From NCBI GenBank assembly GCA_037903475.1, contig JBAJFG010000309.1, positions 1,426,001 to 1,490,000 on the forward strand: 64,000 bases of DNA, written 5' to 3'. The number at the start of each line of letters is the position of its first letter. Positions within the stretch are counted from its first letter, which is position 1. Below are positions 13,529 to 57,971 of the stretch, piece by piece. Both the position numbers and the translations under genes were made by a program. This stretch comes from Ancylostoma caninum. Lineage: Eukaryota; Nematoda; Chromadorea; Rhabditida; Ancylostomatidae. The notes under the pieces are model-generated. The model was not told the DNA's origin. It did no database searches and worked only from the letters and a program-made list of their open reading frames with translations.

Positions 13529-16375
13529 GGAATGTTTTCATGTTACTGGATGTTATTTCTAACAAGGTGATCACTCCGAGAATCTCTTGTCTTCAATGTC
13601 TAGTTTTATTTTTCTTCGTAGCATTATGTACGAGTGCACTGGCGTATCATCTTCGGGATTCATTTCTTTGTTCATGGTATATTTCCCTCTGGCAACCAAA
13701 TACGATGCGGGTGTGACCATCTTTCATTGACTTTCATTTATACCTGGTGTTTTCTGACGATGGCTGGTGGACTCCAAAGGCATTAAGTGTGCACAGACTT
13801 TTTGCTGAAATTAAGTTTGAATAAGGAAATTCTGGGAGATATAGTTTTAGTGGTAAATTTATCGCTGGAGCTGGTGAAATCAGAAGCGTGGTAGAAAAAA
13901 GAGAAACTTTTTGTTTTAACTCTTGTTTCCTTTCTTTTAAAGCATCTTTGGTTATTTTTTAATTTTTTTTTGCAAACGAAGAACGTGTGGTCCACCGCAG
14001 TAGATGTGCAGTAGGAATAATTAATCTTACATTTTTCTTCAAGATATGAGAACTAGGAAGCGGATAAACGTTAGCAGAATACGGTATTGAAGTTTTACTT
14101 TCATTTCTCTTCACATTTCGAGTACTTTCCTTCGCATTCTTTGATTAAGCCTTGAGAACCACTGCCATCGTCTGCTTGCACGTAGTTGTAACTGTTGTTT
14201 TCTCGCTTTGTTGAAGATGTTTATTCAATTGTTTCCCTCAGAAATATGTGAGTCGTTTTGTTCATTCAATCTGTTGCGTTCGTTTTTGTCTCGACACTCC
14301 GGTTTCTAAAAGCTGTGATATGCAATCAAGCGTCGAAGTATCCCTCGGCCTCCTATTCGCCTTTTGACACATAGGATTCATTATTTCCTTCGACAAATTT
14401 ACCTCCTGGAAACTGTTTGTGTTGTGCAAATGTTCAGAGTCAAATCATTTATACAAGTGTGTTTAATAGTACACATATGCACATTTTCTTGAATATGCAA
14501 ATTATTCAGACGAGTCTATCATTATTTAATAAATAATTCTACAAGGAAAGAGGCACCGGAGTGGGCAAGCTGGAGTTTCTATTTCACTAATTTTATTCGA
14601 ACACGTTCTGCCAGTGCACCGGTATCATGGGCCGAAAGTGGATCAAGTTTTCTGAATTTGCATCCTACACCACCAATCACCTCTTATGAATTCTTCATTC
14701 AACTCATCTTGCCTAGCTAAAGGTAAACACCGGACGTGGGAGACCACTTTACCAGGTGTACTACCAAGAGGTGTAGATTTTATCCGCGCCACAATCTGGG
14801 GCTTTCACCAGCGAATGATTGAGCGCAGTCTTATAGTTCTAATAATGGCTCGAACGCATCAAGTTCTTGGCTATTGGTATCTGCTCATTTTTGTTGTTCG
14901 TTCTTGGATTTCGTATTAGAATCCATAATGTCTTGGGAGACTTAACTCGCCGAGATTTCTAGGTCATGAAGCAGAATCGTGCACGATACATCGTAATCCT
15001 TCATAGTGGCCGTCCCATCTGTGTTTCTCAAGTGGTTCGACTAAACTTTCCCGCTTTACTAGCCATGTGTTCGTTCATAATAAAGCTGCTATAGTCCGAT
15101 TCAAAAACGACGATACTCGAGTATTTGTGCCTATGGTCTGCATTTCTCGCCTGTCTCTTCAAATACGGCACTATTTCTCGCGTTCTCATTTTCTCTAATA
15201 TCTTCGCAGCTACGTACCCCGGTGAAACACACCATAGAAATAGCATAACAGCGGCAGAAGACATCGGATACGGCGCGCGCGGCGCGGTTGCGCGGCGTTC
15301 TCCTTGAGGCCGCGGATGGGCCACTGCCATCGACGTCCACTGTACCACCCACGCTTGTCAGGCCCCGGTGAGACACTGCATAGAAGGCGGCTGTTCCTGG
15401 TCTTTCATTACGAAGGGCAGGTCAGCTTTGACCTAGTATGCGTAATAAAGTGCTAGAATGTGTTAGACCACCTTTTGAAGCATGTCCGGATTTTTCTTCC
15501 CATGTTCAAAAAAGGCAGAACAGCCGGACGCGACGTGTGTGGGTTGTATGTGTCCGTAGACGCCTGAACGAGACTGCAGAGAGAGCATGCTCCAAATGAG
15601 AGGGTCGAGCAGGTCTCGCCACGATTATGTGATCGTAACGCTATAAAATCGCACACACCATCTGCCTGTGTTTTCAACAAGGACCGTGGCACCTATCCAA
15701 ATTTTCCGCTTGCTGCTGATGTATCTATGCTGAAACAGCGCCGCATTGCAGAGAATCAAGGACTGCGGAACTGGAATCGAGTAACTTGGTTCCGTTAGCA
15801 AAATCGAAGGACTCCCTCCCCCTCCTCTCCACATCCCCGAACCTCGCGGAAATCGAGGCGGTTCACAATACGTCGCACCCAGAGGGCATTAAAGAGGTGT
15901 GCGCCCCCACATCTAAAACTCAATCATCGGCTCAGCTGATTTCGAAAAGAACAGGTTTATTTTGCTCCATATGGAGAATATGTATTATGCAATATCAAAA
16001 AGATAGACAAAAAACGATAATCCTCCACGGTTACTTGTAGTGTATTTTCCGTGAAAAAAAAACACGAAGCTGAACGGAGCAGTATAGCAAGTCCACAGCG
16101 ATTCTCCAGAACTGACAATGAGAAATTAGATGCAGAAGTTTAGGACTTTTGTGCTTTCATAGAATCACAATAAGTAATGAAGGTCGGGCTATCAAGCCTG
16201 TGTGATATCGACTGAGAGCGAGCGAGAATGAGCTAATCAGTGGTTCCAACTCATTAGAACGTAGCATTCCTCATCGACTGTAAACATCTAACGATAGCCA
16301 GTAGGCATCATTCGAATTTCAATGCAACGCATACAATGGTCAGTCAATTCTTAGGTTTCACAAAGTCGGCCTTAC
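13529..16375. other. Start of the repeat-rich intergenic block after szy-20
   Basis: The first kilobase is AT-rich and probably includes the szy-20 3' UTR; AATAAA occurs at 14528-14533. I see no convincing exon. A worn GC-rich repeat sits at about 15003-15344, and a diverged TACAGTCCTTGTC-family relic at about 15545-15690. Confidence 0.45.
15003..15344. repeat. Degenerate GC-rich TIR element related to 58636-58908
   Basis: The right part (GGCGCGCGCGGCGCGGTTGC.., GATGGGCCACTGCC, GACGTCCACTGTA) matches the ends of the element at 58636-58908. The left end is worn (ATAGTGGCCGTCCCAT). The ORFs on both strands are by-products of the GC-rich arms. Confidence 0.45.
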
Positions 16376-16557
16376 TACAGCCCTTGTCGGAAAGATAGAC
16401 GGATTCCGTTCCTGCAGAATCGCGGCGGGACCTGAACGAGGGATGAGGAGAAAGCATGCTCCAAATGAGAGGGTCGTGTGGGTCCCGCCGCGATTCTGAG
16501 GCCGCGACGACATGAAACCGCACGTGCAATTCGTCTATCTTTTTGATAAGAACTGTA
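16376..16557. mobile_element. TACAGTCCTTGTC MITE, copy 3
   Basis: It begins TACAGCCCTTGTCGGAAAGA and ends TCTTTTTGATAAGAACTGTA, with TA at both ends. The orientation of its asymmetric interior is opposite to copies 1 and 2 (GAAACCGCACGTGC lies at the right). Confidence 0.75.
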
Positions 16558-16669
16558 GCTTTGTAGTCAATGTGAAATGAATCTTGTGAGTTATTGATCA
16601 CAGCAGCTTTGCTGAATCACAGAAGGACAATTTATAGAGTAATTTATACTGACTGCGTGCGACTGACGC

Positions 16670-16906
16670 GCGACTGAACGGCAATTTATACTGCATGCGT
16701 GCGACTGACGCGCGTGCGTCTATGAAGGATAGGGCCTAGTCGCATTGCAGTCGCAGTTGAGACGCACGCGTTTACGGCCTCGCGGCATCCGCGCGATGTT
16801 TTCATTGAGAATGTACAAGCCGTGTTGACCGGTCTTCGTGGAAAATCCCTCGTAAATGGATGCGTGCGACTGATGCGCGACTGACGCACGCAGCTAGTAT
16901 AAATTA
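16670..16906. mobile_element. GCGTGCGACTGACGCGCG-family TIR element
   Basis: The left end reads GGCAATTTATACTGCATGCG then TGCGACTGACGCGC. The right end reads GCGACTGACGCACGCAGCTA then GTATAAATTACTGA, the inverse of it. A further partial end (AATTTATACTGACTGCGTGC) lies just to the left at about 16650. Relatives occur at 18186-18435, in the split copy around 18490-18555 plus 19425-19500, and at about 28450-28580. They share AAGGATAGG.CCT.GTCGCA and the GACCGGTC-type core. Confidence 0.6.
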
Positions 16907-16911
16907 CTGAG

Positions 16912-17819
16912 ACAATTTCGGGGGCAAATCCCGTTCCGAACGAGCGGGGGGCGAGGGTCGGAACGAGCGTTTGGGTGTTTTCGCCCGAGAAGTGGTCGCG
17001 TTCAGGCCGCTGTAGGGCCGCTGAAAACGGGGCTTGCATTCTTATCCGCCCGAGTACTGTCCGCGTTCAAGCCGCCATGAGCCTGCAAACCACCAGGCGC
17101 TACTGCCCCTAATCTAGCGCAGAAGGCGATATTCTCCACAATTACCTGTGTGCTGGACCCCTTCACCGTGACAACCTGTGGCACCTTGGCCACTGCTTGG
17201 GCATAATCTCGCATGGAGGAGCTCCGGGTTCAAAGCTATTGTGGATCCAAATTGATCCACCGGGCTACAAAAGCAACACAAATATGCAAATTCTTATCAG
17301 AAATATGAAAAGATAGTTGTTTGCAAGCCATATCCATATTTTCGTATTGCTAGCCTTCTTCTATTAGTGAGAGGATTCGAACCAACCTGACCGTCCTTTA
17401 TGAATGACTGAGAGTCCGCTGCTTTATCCACTAGGCCATCCATGCCGCTGATCTCTTCCAGACCGGTGTTGCCTTCATCCTTTATACGCCCATACTATCA
17501 CCAACCAACCATTCCGAACGTGCCATTTCCTTATTGAGCCGAAATATGTAGTCGTTCAGGCCGCTTTTTGGAGATATTTGCCGGCAGTCAGTGGCCGCGA
17601 AAAGCGGGCCGATGCCCGACACTCTTCACATAGCGGGCCGAACACCGACGGTGGTGCTTTAGCCCGAATGACTCTCCGTTCATCCCGCGATTCGCCCGAC
17701 AGCGCGTTTGGCCCGCAACATGCGTGGTTCCGCCCGCTGTCTGTCCGCTATTGGTCCTCGTTCAAACGTTCCGTCGGGGATTTGCCGGCGGTTGAAACGG
17801 GATTTGCCCCGGAAATTGT
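16912..17819. mobile_element. 908-bp TIR element with 5-bp target duplication CTGAG
   Basis: It starts ACAATTTCGGGGGCAAATCC and ends GGATTTGCCCCGGAAATTGT. CTGAG stands on both sides (16907-16911 and 17820-17824). It inserted next to the right end of the GCGTGCG element. Its right quarter (AGTCAGTGGCCGCGAAAAGC..) is related to both arms of the large inverted repeat at 44660-46891. No transposase ORF is recognisable. A tRNA-like segment lies inside. Confidence 0.65.
17370..17456 (-). repeat. tRNA-derived segment (pseudo-tRNA or SINE head)
   Basis: Read on the minus strand it has an A-box-like GATGGCCTAGTGGATAAAGC and a perfect B box GGTTCGAATCC, spaced as in a tRNA. The acceptor and anticodon stems do not fold cleanly, so it is unlikely to be a working tRNA gene. 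A second copy is at 50581-50656, and homology continues past the tRNA-like part. Confidence 0.55.
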
Positions 17820-18039
17820 CTGAGTACCCTTAGGCCTAGGGCATACTACACAGCGGCACTGTCGCTGCGACCGTTCACCACCACAAGTTTACTCACAGTG
17901 GCTCCTATGCCAGGACGGTATTCCATGCAAACTGTGTGATAAGATATGAGAACTCGTAACATTTTGTTCTCATCATATCCATTCATTTTCTTCACCGCGA
18001 CGGTGTCGCTGTGAAGTATGCCATGGGCCTTATAAGCGT

Positions 18040-18185
18040 TATTTATAGCGCGTCGGAGTCCGATCCCGTCGGATAACAAAAGATACGTATCGATCCTCGT
18101 CGGACTCCGATGCATCGGATTCCGACGAGGATCGATACGTATCTTTTGTTATCCGACGGGATCGGACTCCGACGCACTATAAATA
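18040..18185. repeat. Near-perfect 146-bp palindrome
   Basis: Two arms of about 72 bases meet at TGCA (centre 18112/18113). Each carries GTCGGAGTCCGATCCCGTCG, ATAACAAAAGATACGTATCG and ATCCTCGTCGGA, with only a few mismatches. There is essentially no loop. Confidence 0.85.
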
Positions 18186-18320
18186 AAACTGTACTAGCTG
18201 CGTGCGTCAGTCCCGCATCAATCGCACGCATCCATTTGCTAGTGATTTTTCATGAAGACCGGTCAACACGGCATATATGTATATATCCTCTATGAAAAGA
18301 ACGCGCGGCCACCACGAAGC

Positions 18321-18362
18321 CGCAATCGCAGCTCAGACGCGTGCGTCTGAGCTGCGATTGCG
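18321..18362. repeat. Perfect 42-bp palindrome
   Basis: CGCAATCGCAGCTCAGACGC is followed by GT and then by its exact reverse complement. It sits at the centre of a GCGTGCG-family element, whose arms continue outward. Confidence 0.85.
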
Positions 18363-18555
18363 ATGCGACTGGGCCCTATTCTTCATCATATAGACATACG
18401 CGCGTCATTCGCACGCATCCAGTATAAATTGCCCTAGAGAGAGAATTCTAATAAAAACCTTTCGTAATGAGGGTAATAGGGCATTTTGTACTGGATACAT
18501 GCACCTTACGCGCTTGGGTCTATATGATTAAGGATAGGACCTGTCGCAACCATGA

Positions 18556-19424
18556 GAGATAAGCCGTTTGGACAACCGTGCCTGGCTGCCCTCTCATCAT
18601 TCACATTTGTTATGCTGGATTCGTAGTAATCCTTCATCTGTTCACTGACTGCCGACTTGAGCGGTTGAACATGTTCTCCGAAATGAAGCCACCTTTAAGC
18701 GACCACCTCACTTATATCTCTGCAAAGGATTTCCAAATTTCGAGATTCTTTTTTCCCACTACTTGGCTCCGCCACAGGAAAAGTGCGCAAGCGTTCAGTA
18801 GTGGGGAAGCAAAATCGTCCCATGCTGGGATGCATAAGATGTTAATCTCGAAACCAAAGATGGTTGAAGCGATTGCTCACCCTATAGACCAGGAAATATT
18901 AGACATATTACACAAAAATAGGATTGCTAACCTGGTCTCGCTTTATTATGTATTTATGACTGCTAGCCCTAGAAATGCACCCTCCAGGCGCTGGAACCGG
19001 CTGATTGCTGAACTGCTATGTAAGCTTGTTGACGCTACATCCCCGCCGTGTCGGTTCCTCTTCCCTGCATCTGAATGATGGGGTAAAATGGAGTTGGGGG
19101 GGGGGCACTTGGTATACGTCGATGATATGACCTGTCCTGCACATTCAGACTCGTTAGCTGACACGTCCAGAACGCTCTGACTTGTTAGCTCTCTTAATGT
19201 ACAGTAGTAATGCAAACAGGTCAGAACGTGTACGACAGGTCATATCATCGACTTATACCGAGTGCCCCCCCCCCCAACTCCATTTTACCCTGAATGATGC
19301 TCACCCTTTTCCTTCGCTTATATACCCATGCTAGCTGTTATCATCTGCAGCTCGTTTATATCCTGACAAAACATGTAAATCAATGATAGGGCAGCCAGGC
19401 AAGGTTGTCCAAACGGCATTTCTC
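18556..19424. mobile_element. 869-bp Mutator-like TIR element with 9-bp target duplication
   Basis: The left end GAGATAAGCCGTTTGGACAA continues CCGTGCCTGGCTGCCCT. The right end is AGGGCAGCCAGGCAAGGTTG then TCCAAACGGCATTTCTC. CAACCATGA flanks both sides (18547-18555 and 19425-19433). A 9-bp duplication with TIRs longer than 40 bp suggests a MULE-type non-autonomous element (inference). It sits inside a GCGTGCG-family element and itself hosts the MITE at 19081-19290. Its 166-residue ORF (18578-19078) matches no family I recognise. Confidence 0.75.
19081..19290. mobile_element. 210-bp MITE nested in the 869-bp element, 9-bp target duplication
   Basis: It begins GGGTAAAATGGAGTTGGGGG and ends CCCCCAACTCCATTTTACCC. 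The arms extend inward through GTCGATGATATGACCTGTC. The target duplication TGAATGATG is exact on both sides (19072-19080 and 19291-19299). Confidence 0.85.
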
Positions 19425-19502
19425 CAACCATGACGCAGCTCACAATCAGACGCGTGCGTTTGCGGCTTAGTTGCTGCCGGGGCACTCTTTTAGTTGAGGA
19501 TG

Positions 19503-20421
19503 TACAGTAGCGAGTAGCAAAAAATGCAACTTTTGGTGTTCCGTCCATATTATTCGATGTGGATTTGGCGGAGATGTTGTATGGGTATTGCTGTCACTAG
19601 CTAGCTCACCCTTTCAGCCCTGTTCAGAGGGCAAAGAGTGAGCTAGACAGACAAAAAGTATGCAGCAAGAGTGACCTAGAGCGGGGGCTCTGCTGCTGAC
19701 GATACTTTAACCTCAGGTGGAGCTTTTTGGTTCCAACACAATCCAGTGCTCTTCCGAGAACTCCAAATTTCCCAGCCTTCCTAGTTGCAATGCAGCTGAG
19801 AATGCTCATCATTGAAAAGAATATTTGGATTTTTTCTTGCTCAAGGAAGGAGATGCCACCCACAATGACTCCGCGGCAAAGATGTCCCAGAATTTCTAGA
19901 ATCTCGTCATGTGCACTATAATTTACATCTTTTTGAATTTGACGAACTCAGTGCAAAGCTCGTTATTAAAAGTGCAAAGCTCGCTGCAGTGCAATGAACT
20001 TCACGGTACAACACAGGGGTAAGGCACCGTTATCCGGCTATACAAAAAGGGAGTAGTTTTGTTCGAATTTGATGAAATAGACTATAGGAGACATGTCTAG
20101 GAGAAAAGGATCTGGCTAAATTGTGGAATCTCGCAGGTTTAGCAGGTGGACGCATACGCACATGCCTGTGGCATGTACCACTTATATAGTCGTAATATTG
20201 GGTTGGAGAATAAGTGCGTGCGGTTTCCGATGAGCAAAAAAATCGCTATTCTCCCTTAGCAACATCAATCGCACTGGATGGGCTACACGCGTATCAAGCA
20301 AATTTCTGATCACAGTGAAAATACAAACTAAGGAAACAAAAACCTCTAAGCTCTTCTATAGAGAAGTAGTGGGCGGAATGACCAAAAGCTGCAATCGTTT
20401 TGCTCGTTGCTCGCTACTGTA
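19503..20421. mobile_element. Tc1/mariner-like TIR element, family CAGTAGCGAGCAAAAAG
   Basis: It begins TACAGTAGCGAGTAGCAAAA and ends GCTCGTTGCTCGCTACTGTA, with TA at both edges. The subterminal TGCAACTTTTGG has the inverse partner CAAAAGCTGCA. The same terminal sequence bounds the larger fold-back at 31158-33299. No transposase was recognised. Confidence 0.65.
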
Positions 20422-20462
20422 TGTGCTGCGTTGTCCAGTGTTCACAAACAATCGTCCGCAAC

Positions 20463-20620
20463 TACAGAGAACTCCAAACGTACGTAGACAAGAGTCGAGA
20501 CCGCGGCGCGGCTCTCTTAGGCAGAGTCACGGGAGCTCAGCATAGTGTGCGCCTGCGTCTCTGCCCAAGAGAGCCGCGCCGCTGTCCCGACTCTTGTCTA
20601 CATACGTTTGGAGTTCCCTA
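20463..20620. mobile_element. Small fold-back MITE
   Basis: The arms carry GAACTCCAAACGTACGTAGA then CAAGAGTCGAGACCGCGGCG on the left, with the reverse complement on the right. They match for about 60 bases around a 30-base loop. TA dinucleotides at the outer edges suggest Tc1-type insertion. Confidence 0.65.
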
Positions 20621-21054
20621 TAGTGCATCTGACGCGCGGTTGACTCGCGCATCTGATATAAATTGCACCAATGCTGTTCATTCAGGACTTCATTCAGGTT
20701 CTACCTCTTGTCGATACCTGCTTTCTTGGTACAGCGTTGTAGTTGTGGGACAAATAGCACGTGCAAAGAAGAACATGTATCACTAGGAAATTCTGAAGGC
20801 TATATGCGTCTTTCGAAACTGCACCAACAAGCCACCGATTTCACCGTTAGTTGTATTCTTCATATTAATTCCACTAGTCGATTTGTTTTGGTTTCCCCAA
20901 AAACCCCTCAAAAAAAAGAACTCAACAGAATAATTGCCGGGTTGTGACCCGCAACAGGGAGAACAGGAGTTCAACAAACATTTTATTGGTTGAATACAAC
21001 CTGCGATTCCAAACGGACTTCCGCTTTGATGCTATGAAGAGAAGCGCTTTTGAG

Positions 21055-21545
21055 GTGTCAGGCTTTTGCACAACTTTGCCTAGTTACCCTATCTTGTCAC
21101 ACATTTGTTACCCTGGACCCATAATAATTCTTCATCCGATCACTCACTGCAGGGTTGAGTCATCTCAAATTAATTCATTTTGAAGCGACCATCGATTTTT
21201 TTGCATGGACTTCGTGGAACTCCAAATTGCGAGACATTTCTTATTTTTGAACGGGTTGGCGCCGTCGAAGCAAAGGTGCGCCGACGCCTGGTAGAGGAAG
21301 AACGAAATAGTCCTAGAAATCTGTACTCAAAGCGCTGAGACCCGCTTGTTGTTAAACTGCGTGCGAGGGTCTGTCGACATCACATCGTCGCTGCTTTCGT
21401 CGCCTCTTCTTTCCTTCTCAATGAGATTCACCTTCTTCCTTCAGTTGAATACCCATGCTAGCTGTCAGTCATCATCTGCACAACACATGTGAATCACTGA
21501 TATGGCAACCCAGGCAAATTTCTCCAAACGGCATTTCTTTGCTAA
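21055..21545. mobile_element. Degenerate relative of the 869-bp Mutator-like element
   Basis: TTTGCCTAGTTACCCTATC.., CACACATTTGTTAYCCTGGA-like sequence and the mirrored GGCAACCCAGGCAAATTTCT then CCAAACGGCATTTCT resemble the two ends of 18556-19424. CCCATGCTAGCTGT is shared as well. The ends are too worn to define a target duplication. Confidence 0.45.
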
Positions 21546-21815
21546 TGGTGAGCGGGTGCGGACTACTGGCTAGGTTGATGTCATATGCTGAGATGAGCAT
21601 AGGTAATCCTGGTAATCTCACAGCCCACATAATAGTAAATGATCGATCATTCGCTGATGATCGATCATTTCTGCCATTCATACTGGTATTCAGCTTACAT
21701 GTCCAGAATATTGCGAGGATTTTCCTAGGGTACCAGCACAGTGGAATTTTGGCTCTACTAATCTGATAACTCATGCTTTTTGATATTCGATTTTTTATTC
21801 TGTAATATGTAGATT

Positions 21816-22980
21816 ATAGAAGGCATATCGGATTCAGAACAGCCACGAGAGCAAGCTGGTTTTCGAAAAAAAAACTACTCTACTATCGACCATCTTCACG
21901 CCATCAATGAACTGATGGAACGGTGCCGCGAATACCAAATCCCACTGTTCATGGCATTCGTCGATTATGAGAAAGCCTTCGATACAGTAGAGGTCAACCT
22001 GCTGTGGAACGTCTTGCAAGAACAAGGAGTACACGCTCAGCTGATAGCTCTTTTGCGAGGAATATATGCGAGCTCCCGTACAATGGTCAAAATTGGCGAC
22101 ACGGCTATACCTATCAAGATTTGTCGAGGAGTCCGCCAAGGGGACACTATATCCCCAAAATTGTTCACTGCAGCTCTAGAACACATTTTTCGAAAGTTGA
22201 TGTGGAACGAGTATGGACAATCTGTTAATGGCATACAACTGACGAATATACGCTTTGCCGACGATGTGGTCCTCATCGCGAAATCAGCGGAAGAGCTGCA
22301 AATAATGATGAACGATCTCGACGAACATTCACGAAGCTGTGGTCTAAAGATAAACGCTTTGAAAACAAAGGTTATGACAAGAGGAGAATCTACAATTGCT
22401 CTCAGAGGCGTTAAACTCGAATGTGTGGACTCTTTCATATATCTCGGACAGAAGATCTCGCTGAATCGTGATCGCTCCGGAGAAATTGAGCGGCGAATCC
22501 AAGCTGGGTGGAACAATTTTCGACACTATGAGAATTTTCTGCTGTCCAGAACTGTCGAGATGAAGTGGAAACGGAGTCTGTTCAACATGTGTGTTTTACC
22601 ATCGATGTTATATGGAGCAGAGACATGGGTGTTGACAAAATCTGCCAGGCACAAGCTTGCAACTGCCCAGAGATGCATGAAACGATACATGGTTGGAACA
22701 CGTCTTTTGGATAGAAGAACAAATGCATGGTTACGAGGAGTCACCAAAGTCAAGGATGTGATAGCGAGCGCTACCGAACGGAAATGGGCTTATTCGTGAG
22801 AACTCGCCATGTCAGCTGATGTGAAATGGTCAAAAGAACTCACAGAATGGTGTCCACCCCTGGAACGCCCACCTCGTCGTCCGAAAACGAGATGGCGCGA
22901 CGAATTCCAGAAATTACTCGGGACATGCAATTGGCAGAATATTGCGAGACTGATGACGAAGAAATAATGGATTGATCTTG
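21816..22980 (+). pseudogene. RTE reverse transcriptase fragment, two nonsense codons
   Basis: The open frame 21816-22796 encodes the RT palm and thumb. Visible motifs are the AGFRK start, FVDYEKAFDTV (first catalytic Asp), GVRQGDTISPKLF, RFADDVVLIA (the FADD catalytic pair), GLKINALKTKV and FIYLGQKIS. A TGA at 22797-22799 interrupts the frame. The same frame then continues with the family's C-terminal WSKELTEWCPPLERPPRRPK and TRWRDEF, and ends at a TAA near 22966. The endonuclease domain is missing. The copy is young enough to keep its reading frame but cannot be autonomous. Confidence 0.88.
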
Positions 22981-23036
22981 TGAGGTGCCGCATATTGTAA
23001 AATATCGATCGGCAAATAAATGTAAATGTAAATGTA
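21816..23036 (+). mobile_element. 5'-truncated RTE-type non-LTR retrotransposon with 12-bp target duplication
   Basis: The insertion runs from the truncated reverse transcriptase to a short TGTAAA tandem tail (about 23015-23036). AATATGTAGATT stands on both sides (21804-21815 and 23037-23048). A 3' microsatellite tail, 5' truncation and variable-length target duplication are typical of RTE-clade LINEs. The element ends about 680 bp before the first visible exon of the M13 gene. Confidence 0.88.
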
Positions 23037-23712
23037 AATATGTAGATTGGCGATGCAGGCTCCTCAGTGAAGGATATGGTGCCACGACACTGGTATTGAG
23101 CTTGAAATTGCAACTGAGACTAAACTGCTTTTTTTGGAACGTTTTAAGGCAGCGCTCACGGAAAGTTCGGTCATCAAGATTTAACTGCAATCCTAGATTT
23201 CCTGCAATGATGAACATGAATATATTCATCAGTTTTTTTCCAATGTTGCAGAAACGCGTCTTTGAAAAATTGAATGAATTAAAAAATGTGCACTGGAACC
23301 AAGTGCATTTGCAGAACAGCGATGAGGAAACCTGCTTGACTCGGAACATAAGACGTAGTTATGTGTATGCCGGCGCTTGATGCGCTGGACTGAAGACACA
23401 TTGGATTAAACGACAATTCCTTCCACCTCTCCTCTCTTGCACTCACTTTGTAGTTAGCTAAAAATGTGCAGAAGGAATGAATGTATTATGTCAGCAGTAG
23501 AAGGAATGAGGGTATTATGTCTTTGGCTACCAAAATGTGACTGCAGCGAAAAGTAGAAGTGGTTTGGTTGGAGCTATATTCCGAAAACAGCGTGCAACTA
23601 GTTCTCAAAGTTTTTTTTCTCACTTCTGAATTTTCCGCAGGTGAGTCAGTTCTGAAATGTTTCAAACTTTCCAATATACATATTTGCTTACTTTGATTTT
23701 TTTGTTCTCAAG

Positions 23713-56778
<33,066 letters not shown>

Positions 56779-57971
56779 GTATCTTACTTATTTCTATTGA
56801 CCAGTTAATGTCCGTGTTTGCGTGTTCCGTCAGCCATTAACAGCAAAAAATACTGTTCACCATTGTACTCAGCATGTCGTGCTTGTACAACACGTTACCC
56901 TTACTTGTGAATAGTTTTACCGAGTATTGTACTCAACATGTTGTGCTTGTTCAGCACGTTACCCTTACTTTTGAATAGTTTTACCGAGTATCTTTGTAGG
57001 GCAGTCGCTTTTGCTGTACCGAGTAAATTAAAAAAATTAAATTAAAAAAATTAAATTAAAACTAAATTAGTGAGATTTTGCAGTGAAATGGGTTCAAATG
57101 CAGTTAGAAACCCGGCGCGGTCCAAATGACGGTCACGATGCTACGATGTGAAGTGTGGAACGAATCAGATGCAACTGGTTTTCAGTGCGTAGGTGTTGGC
57201 GTTGGTATGCAGGGCGATACAGAGATGCATTAGGTTGTAGCGAAATCGATGTCGGATTTTGTCATCTGATTTCGAATTGTCGTAACTCGGCCAGAGCTGA
57301 GGCTTTTTCCTTGATTGGGGCGTCATTTGAATCAATACATCTTCGCCATTTTTCAAGCAAATTTTGGCTCTATTGAATTTGGGCCCATGCCTTTAGAAGT
57401 GAGCAAAATCTGCAAAATCGTTCTGGAGTGACGTATTTTGACGGTCTACTGTTCCTCTCAGGGCTGGGTCCAACTTCCTTGTTGTTATCAGCAGGGGAAC
57501 AGTCAAGTAAGATATATAAAGGCGAGTCTCGATTTCTGCTTGCGTCTTTTTGCAGGTTGTTTGATGTGCGAAGTTTGGTCTTGTGTAAAACACCAGAGGA
57601 TAATTCTGGTAGAGGAGGAGAACTCGCCGAATTTTTTCACTGTGCTTATCCCTTCAACGTCGCCAAAAATCGAAAGATGATAAAACTTAAAGCCATCTTC
57701 GAAATACTGGACAGATCCTCAGGTGATAGCCTTCACCAATGCTTCCAGAAGGACGTTGAAGTCATTGAATTTTAGTTCATAACCCTGAGACTTTTATCTC
57801 CAAAACTGGATTACTTAGACCAATATTGGGCTATGACTGTATTGGGCATTTCTTCCCACATAATTGGTAATATCCCCTTCCTAGCTGTTGCTACTTGTTA
57901 TTACCGAGTTCGAATCCATGATAGAGTTTTACAGACTTCTCAAAAATGGTAGTGGTAGGATAGCTATGCAC

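Noticed and set aside
18578..19078. 166-residue open frame
   Set aside because: It lies wholly inside the 869-bp TIR element, shows no known domain and ends at the nested MITE.
23252..23350. Possible upstream M13 exon (KRVFEKLNELKN.. with a Cys)
   Set aside because: It has a good acceptor but no donor with phase 0 after the Cys, and the similarity is too weak to add to the model.
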